Source of the DNA: Terrisporobacter glycolicus ATCC 14880 = DSM 1288
GTDB taxonomy: Bacteria; Bacillota; Clostridia; Peptostreptococcales; Peptostreptococcaceae
Assembly (NCBI RefSeq): GCF_036812735.1
Contig: NZ_CP117523.1
Location: 2,170,001 to 2,234,000, forward strand
Reading direction: 5' to 3'
DNA length: 64,000 nucleotides
In this document: positions 61,416 to 64,000 of the stretch, piece by piece
Position numbering within the stretch: the stretch's first letter is position 1
How the letters are laid out: every line of letters starts with the position of its first letter
Program-made: the position numbers and the translations under genes
The notes under the pieces: generated by a model
The model's input: only the letters and a program-made list of their open reading frames with translations
What the model was told of the DNA's origin: nothing
The model's database searches: none

Positions 61416-61453
61416 AAAAGGATAGTTATTTATAATAAATAACTATCCTTTTA
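61416..61453. terminator. Bidirectional terminator between phzF-like and antiporter genes
   Basis: AAAAGGATAGTTATTT pairs perfectly with AAATAACTATCCTTTT around four bases. Confidence 0.92.
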
Positions 61454-61465
61454 TATTTAATAAAC

Positions 61466-62674
61466 TTAATTAGCTACTTCGTCTGTCACTTCTTTATTAT
61501 CACTACAAAGAAGTTTTTTATAAGTACTGTCTATTCCTATGGCCCCAAATGGTGCAGTTATAATTATGGCAAGAACTGCCACAGTTAAAACTATGTTCCC
61601 ACAAGTAAGACCCATAGCTAATGGCATACCTCCAATAGCTGCTTGTACTGTAGCCTTTGGTGTATAAGCTATCATACAGAATAATCTTTCCTTCTTAGAA
61701 AGCTTTGTTTTTATTAGACAAACAAAAACTCCAATCATTCTAATCATTAAGGCAAATAATATTACTATTACTACTGGTATTCCAGCTGTAATTGCATATT
61801 TTACATTTACAGTTGCTCCAACTAAAACAAACAATACTATTTCTGCAGCTAGCCATAACTTGTTGTATTTATTTGATAATCTCACTGCTAGCACTTCATA
61901 TTTTGCTTTAATTAATATTCCCATACTCATAATTGCAAGTAATCCTGACATAGGAATTACATTTTCCAAGCTATTTTGTAATTCTATCAATAAGAAAGAA
62001 ACACTAAGTATTATTATTACTTTTATAGAATCTCTAAAATGAACTTTCTTAAATATTTTTATTAATACAGTTGCCATAAGTACACCAACTAAGATTCCCA
62101 TTACTATAGAAATTGGTATTTGTGCAAAACTTGATAAAGACATGTCTCCACCCTTTGCCAAATCTGTAAAAGCAGTAAATAATACTATTACAAAAATATC
62201 ATCAACTGATGCTCCAGCCATAATTAATTGTGGAATACTATTTTCTCTTCCTATTTTTTGTTCTATCAGATTAATCATTCTAGGAACAATAATAGCTGGA
62301 GATACGGCTGCAACCACAGCTCCCATAATTGCCGCTTCTAATACTGTTACTCCTAGTAATTTGGGTGCAATCAAAACAACTGCCAAAATTTCAAAACATG
62401 CAGGCACAAAACACATTAGTACAGCAGGGCGGCCTACTTTTTTCAAATCTTTCACATCTAGTGATAGTCCTGCTCTAGTTAAAATAATTACAAGAGCCAA
62501 TTGTCTAAGGTCTGGTGAAATACTTAATATTTTATCATCCAATAAATTAAATGCATAAGGACTTATTAAAATCCCTGTAAAAATCATTCCCATTAAGCTG
62601 GGCAATTTTAACTTATTAAATATACTTCCCATTAATAAGCCAAGTAAAAAAATAATTGCTAAACTTGTTAACAT
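61466..62674 (-). CDS. Cation:proton antiporter-like transporter under a fluoride riboswitch
   Basis: A 402-residue protein with about 12 helices of the CPA (Na+/H+ antiporter) superfamily. LPSLMGMIFTGILISPYAFN and IMAGASVDDIFVIVLFTAF are typical, the second carrying the paired Asp of the ion site. Its leader RNA is a fluoride (crcB-type) riboswitch, so the exported ion is probably fluoride or its expression is coupled to fluoride stress. CPA-type antiporters are known in such regulons. RBS AGGAGGT. Confidence 0.92.
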   Translation of the reverse strand: MLTSLAIIFLLGLLMGSIFNKLKLPSLMGMIFTGILISPYAFNLLDDKILSISPDLRQLALVIILTRAGLSLDVKDLKKVGRPAVLMCFVPACFEILAVVLIAPKLLGVTVLEAAIMGAVVAAVSPAIIVPRMINLIEQKIGRENSIPQLIMAGASVDDIFVIVLFTAFTDLAKGGDMSLSSFAQIPISIVMGILVGVLMATVLIKIFKKVHFRDSIKVIIILSVSFLLIELQNSLENVIPMSGLLAIMSMGILIKAKYEVLAVRLSNKYNKLWLAAEIVLFVLVGATVNVKYAITAGIPVVIVILFALMIRMIGVFVCLIKTKLSKKERLFCMIAYTPKATVQAAIGGMPLAMGLTCGNIVLTVAVLAIIITAPFGAIGIDSTYKKLLCSDNKEVTDEVAN

Positions 62675-62696
62675 CTCTACCTCCTATTTTTTGCAT

Positions 62697-62790
62697 AAAA
62701 AAAGCTGATAAACTCCGTGACAAAATAATCACAGAAGTCATCAGCATAAATGCGGTTTAAGTGTAAACTTTGGGAGAACTTCATTCCCAT
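62697..62790 (-). promoter_or_regulatory. Fluoride riboswitch (crcB motif) with overlapping terminator
   Basis: Reading the minus strand: GGGAATGAAGTTCTCCC at 62788-62772, then AACCGC, and after ATTTAT the block GCTGATGACTTCTG. These match the crcB consensus (a GG-x-GATG-type stem, AACCGC and TGATGACTCC-like block). The last block also pairs with a downstream arm (about 62719-62703, ending ATCAGC) to make a terminator with seven T. A -35/-10 (TTGAAT, TAAAAT) lies 7 bases before the motif. Confidence 0.92.
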
Positions 62791-62796
62791 GTTTTT

Positions 62797-62825
62797 ATTT
62801 TAACATAATTTGCATCTTAATTCAA
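62797..62825 (-). promoter_or_regulatory. Promoter of the fluoride riboswitch transcript
   Basis: TTGAAT (62825-62820), 17-base spacer, TAAAAT (62802-62797), with the aptamer starting about 7 bases beyond. Confidence 0.7.
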
Positions 62826-62872
62826 TTAATATTATCCTCAATATTATTTAATTTTTCTTAATTGAAGTTGTA

Positions 62873-64000
62873 TTAATCTCTTTCACTTTTAATCCATTTT
62901 AAAGCATTTCTCAATTTTATAGGATTTCCATACATTAATGTAGCCATTCTATATATCTTTGCTCCACCCATTCCTACTAGTACTGTTGATACTATTAATA
63001 TTAGAGCAGATATTATGAATTCAGCTGATGTAACAGCTCCTGTTGCAACCCTTACTATCATTGTCATTGGAGATGCAAATGGTATATATGAACAAACCTT
63101 TAATACTATACTATCTCCGTTAGTTAATCCAAATATACTTATGAAAAATACTATAACAAATATCATTGTAATAGGACCAACGCTTGTTCCTATGTCTTCT
63201 GTCTTTGATACTAAAGCTCCTAATGCACCATATATAAATGAATAGAATAAGTATCCTAATATTCCAAATATAGCAAATGTAGCTAATAATTCTGAAGGAA
63301 TTTTAAATACATTATCTAACATTCCATTCCATACTTCACTATTTGCCTTATATGCAATAAATGTTGATGACATTATTATTCCAACTTGTGCTATACTTGC
63401 TATTGCACCTGCAATAACCTTACCAAAGATTAAATTATTTGTATTTGTACTAGTAACTAGGACTTCTATTGCTCTATTACTTTTTTCTGCAGTTATTCCC
63501 ATAGCAATTAATTGACCATACATTATAATCATCATATATATAATGAAAATTAATATATATGCGTAGAAATAATTATTTGCACTATCTTTTCCTAATATTT
63601 CAACATTAGAAACTATTTGAGTGTTATAAATTTTATCTACCTTTTTGAAATCCATTCCTTTACTAGTAATTTCTTTTTCTCTATATATGTTTTTCAAAAC
63701 TTCATCAAATATGCTTTTGTTTTCATCATCAAATTTAGTATTTTGAACAACATAGTCATATTTAGTTAAGCTGTCTATATTGAAACCTGCTTCTACATCT
63801 TCATTTTCAACTAACTTATTTAATTCACTTTGATTTTTTACAACTTTCCAATTTGAGTTTGGAAAATAAGCATTTAATATTTCTTTATTAGGTATAGTAT
63901 TATTTTCATCATATATTGCAAAATCAGTTTTATCCTCTTCTGCAACTTCTTCTACCTTAGTTTCATTTTCACCTGCCGTTGGCAATATTGATGACATATC
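62873..64000 (-). CDS. ABC-2 type transporter permease, N-terminal part cut off
   Basis: At least 374 residues. The first half is an outer domain of about 160 residues (TVPN-type IPNKEILNAYFPNSNWKVVK) and six membrane helices follow (ANNYFYAYILIFIIYMMIIM; MGITAEKSNRAIEVLVTS is the cytoplasmic coupling loop). This is the NatB/YhaP-type layout: a helix, a large loop, five or six helices. The first helix and any ATPase gene are beyond the right edge. Probable export of sodium or a drug with an ABC ATPase partner. Confidence 0.85.
   Translation of the reverse strand, partial: DMSSILPTAGENETKVEEVAEEDKTDFAIYDENNTIPNKEILNAYFPNSNWKVVKNQSELNKLVENEDVEAGFNIDSLTKYDYVVQNTKFDDENKSIFDEVLKNIYREKEITSKGMDFKKVDKIYNTQIVSNVEILGKDSANNYFYAYILIFIIYMMIIMYGQLIAMGITAEKSNRAIEVLVTSTNTNNLIFGKVIAGAIASIAQVGIIMSSTFIAYKANSEVWNGMLDNVFKIPSELLATFAIFGILGYLFYSFIYGALGALVSKTEDIGTSVGPITMIFVIVFFISIFGLTNGDSIVLKVCSYIPFASPMTMIVRVATGAVTSAEFIISALILIVSTVLVGMGGAKIYRMATLMYGNPIKLRNALKWIKSERD

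Noticed and set aside
1-64000. tRNA, rRNA and CRISPR
   Set aside because: No conserved tRNA arms, rRNA blocks or regularly spaced repeats were seen on either strand.

Overview
The window is AT-rich DNA from a Firmicute of the class Clostridia (Clostridiaceae or Peptostreptococcaceae type). The support is indirect but consistent: strong AGGAGG-type ribosome sites, short intergenic spacers ending in intrinsic terminators, small Clostridia families (DUF1659/DUF2922/YvrJ, DUF1540, DUF3997, DUF6442-like), a manganese catalase of spore-coat type and an in-frame TGA that reads as selenocysteine. I do not name a species. I see no rRNA, tRNA, CRISPR array, intact transposase or prophage structural module.

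Layout. 1-2.2 kb: the end of an HTH-TPR regulator, then three tiny genes (DUF1659, DUF2922, YvrJ) closed by a terminator. 2.3-11.3 kb: a minus-strand island of small membrane-anchored, lipoprotein, OB-fold and DUF1835 proteins, with duplicated and decayed copies; it resembles the orphan or immunity-like arrays of Firmicutes but no toxin is visible. 11.5-15.2 kb: an arsenic locus with Acr3 exporter, arsenite methyltransferase, metallophosphoesterase and ArsR, plus a divergent second ArsR; two palindromic operators are visible and the methyltransferase is extended through an in-frame TGA with a SECIS-like hairpin. 15.2-20.3 kb: MurJ, DedA, an MFS transporter, an S41 peptidase and a sigma-factor remnant. 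20.4-25.9 kb: a second accessory cluster with an XRE/membrane pair, DUF4275 and a DUF3997 fusion. 26-31.8 kb: acetyltransferases, a VOC protein, manganese catalase, a second XRE/membrane pair with a repeated operator, a MATE exporter under a ykkC (guanidine-I type) riboswitch, and a CPBP protease. 32-35 kb: two near-duplicate amino-acid permeases with duplicated promoters. 35.5-41.3 kb: a third accessory cluster, including a paralogue of the 2.7 kb gene and a frameshifted DUF3916 gene. 41.5-44.9 kb: a small element with inverted repeats, a dicarboxylate/glutamate symporter, a radical-SAM remnant beside a DUF5714 gene, and a double BFD-type ferredoxin. 45-47.6 kb: a secreted subtilisin with Big_2 domains. 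47.6-49.8 kb: two CDF metal exporters. 50-54.5 kb: an accessory Hsp70 / GrpE-like / TerB-J-protein module with an LRR protein and a small NTPase, and two covarying REP-like hairpins. 54.6-58.9 kb: a third XRE/membrane pair, DUF1540, a polysaccharide deacetylase, an amidase, a YdjM-like protein and an acetyltransferase. 59-61.4 kb: a divergent MocR regulator and PhzF pair. 61.5-62.8 kb: a cation/proton-antiporter-like transporter behind a fluoride riboswitch. 62.9 kb to the end: a truncated ABC-2 permease.

Functionally the window is mostly stress and efflux genes (arsenic, fluoride, guanidine-like ligands, metals, drugs), cell-envelope genes, and accessory islands of membrane proteins that are duplicating and decaying. 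The best candidates for a second look are the selenocysteine-type ArsM, the two transporter riboswitches with aptamer-overlapping terminators, the self-contained second Hsp70 system, and the immunity-like islands.
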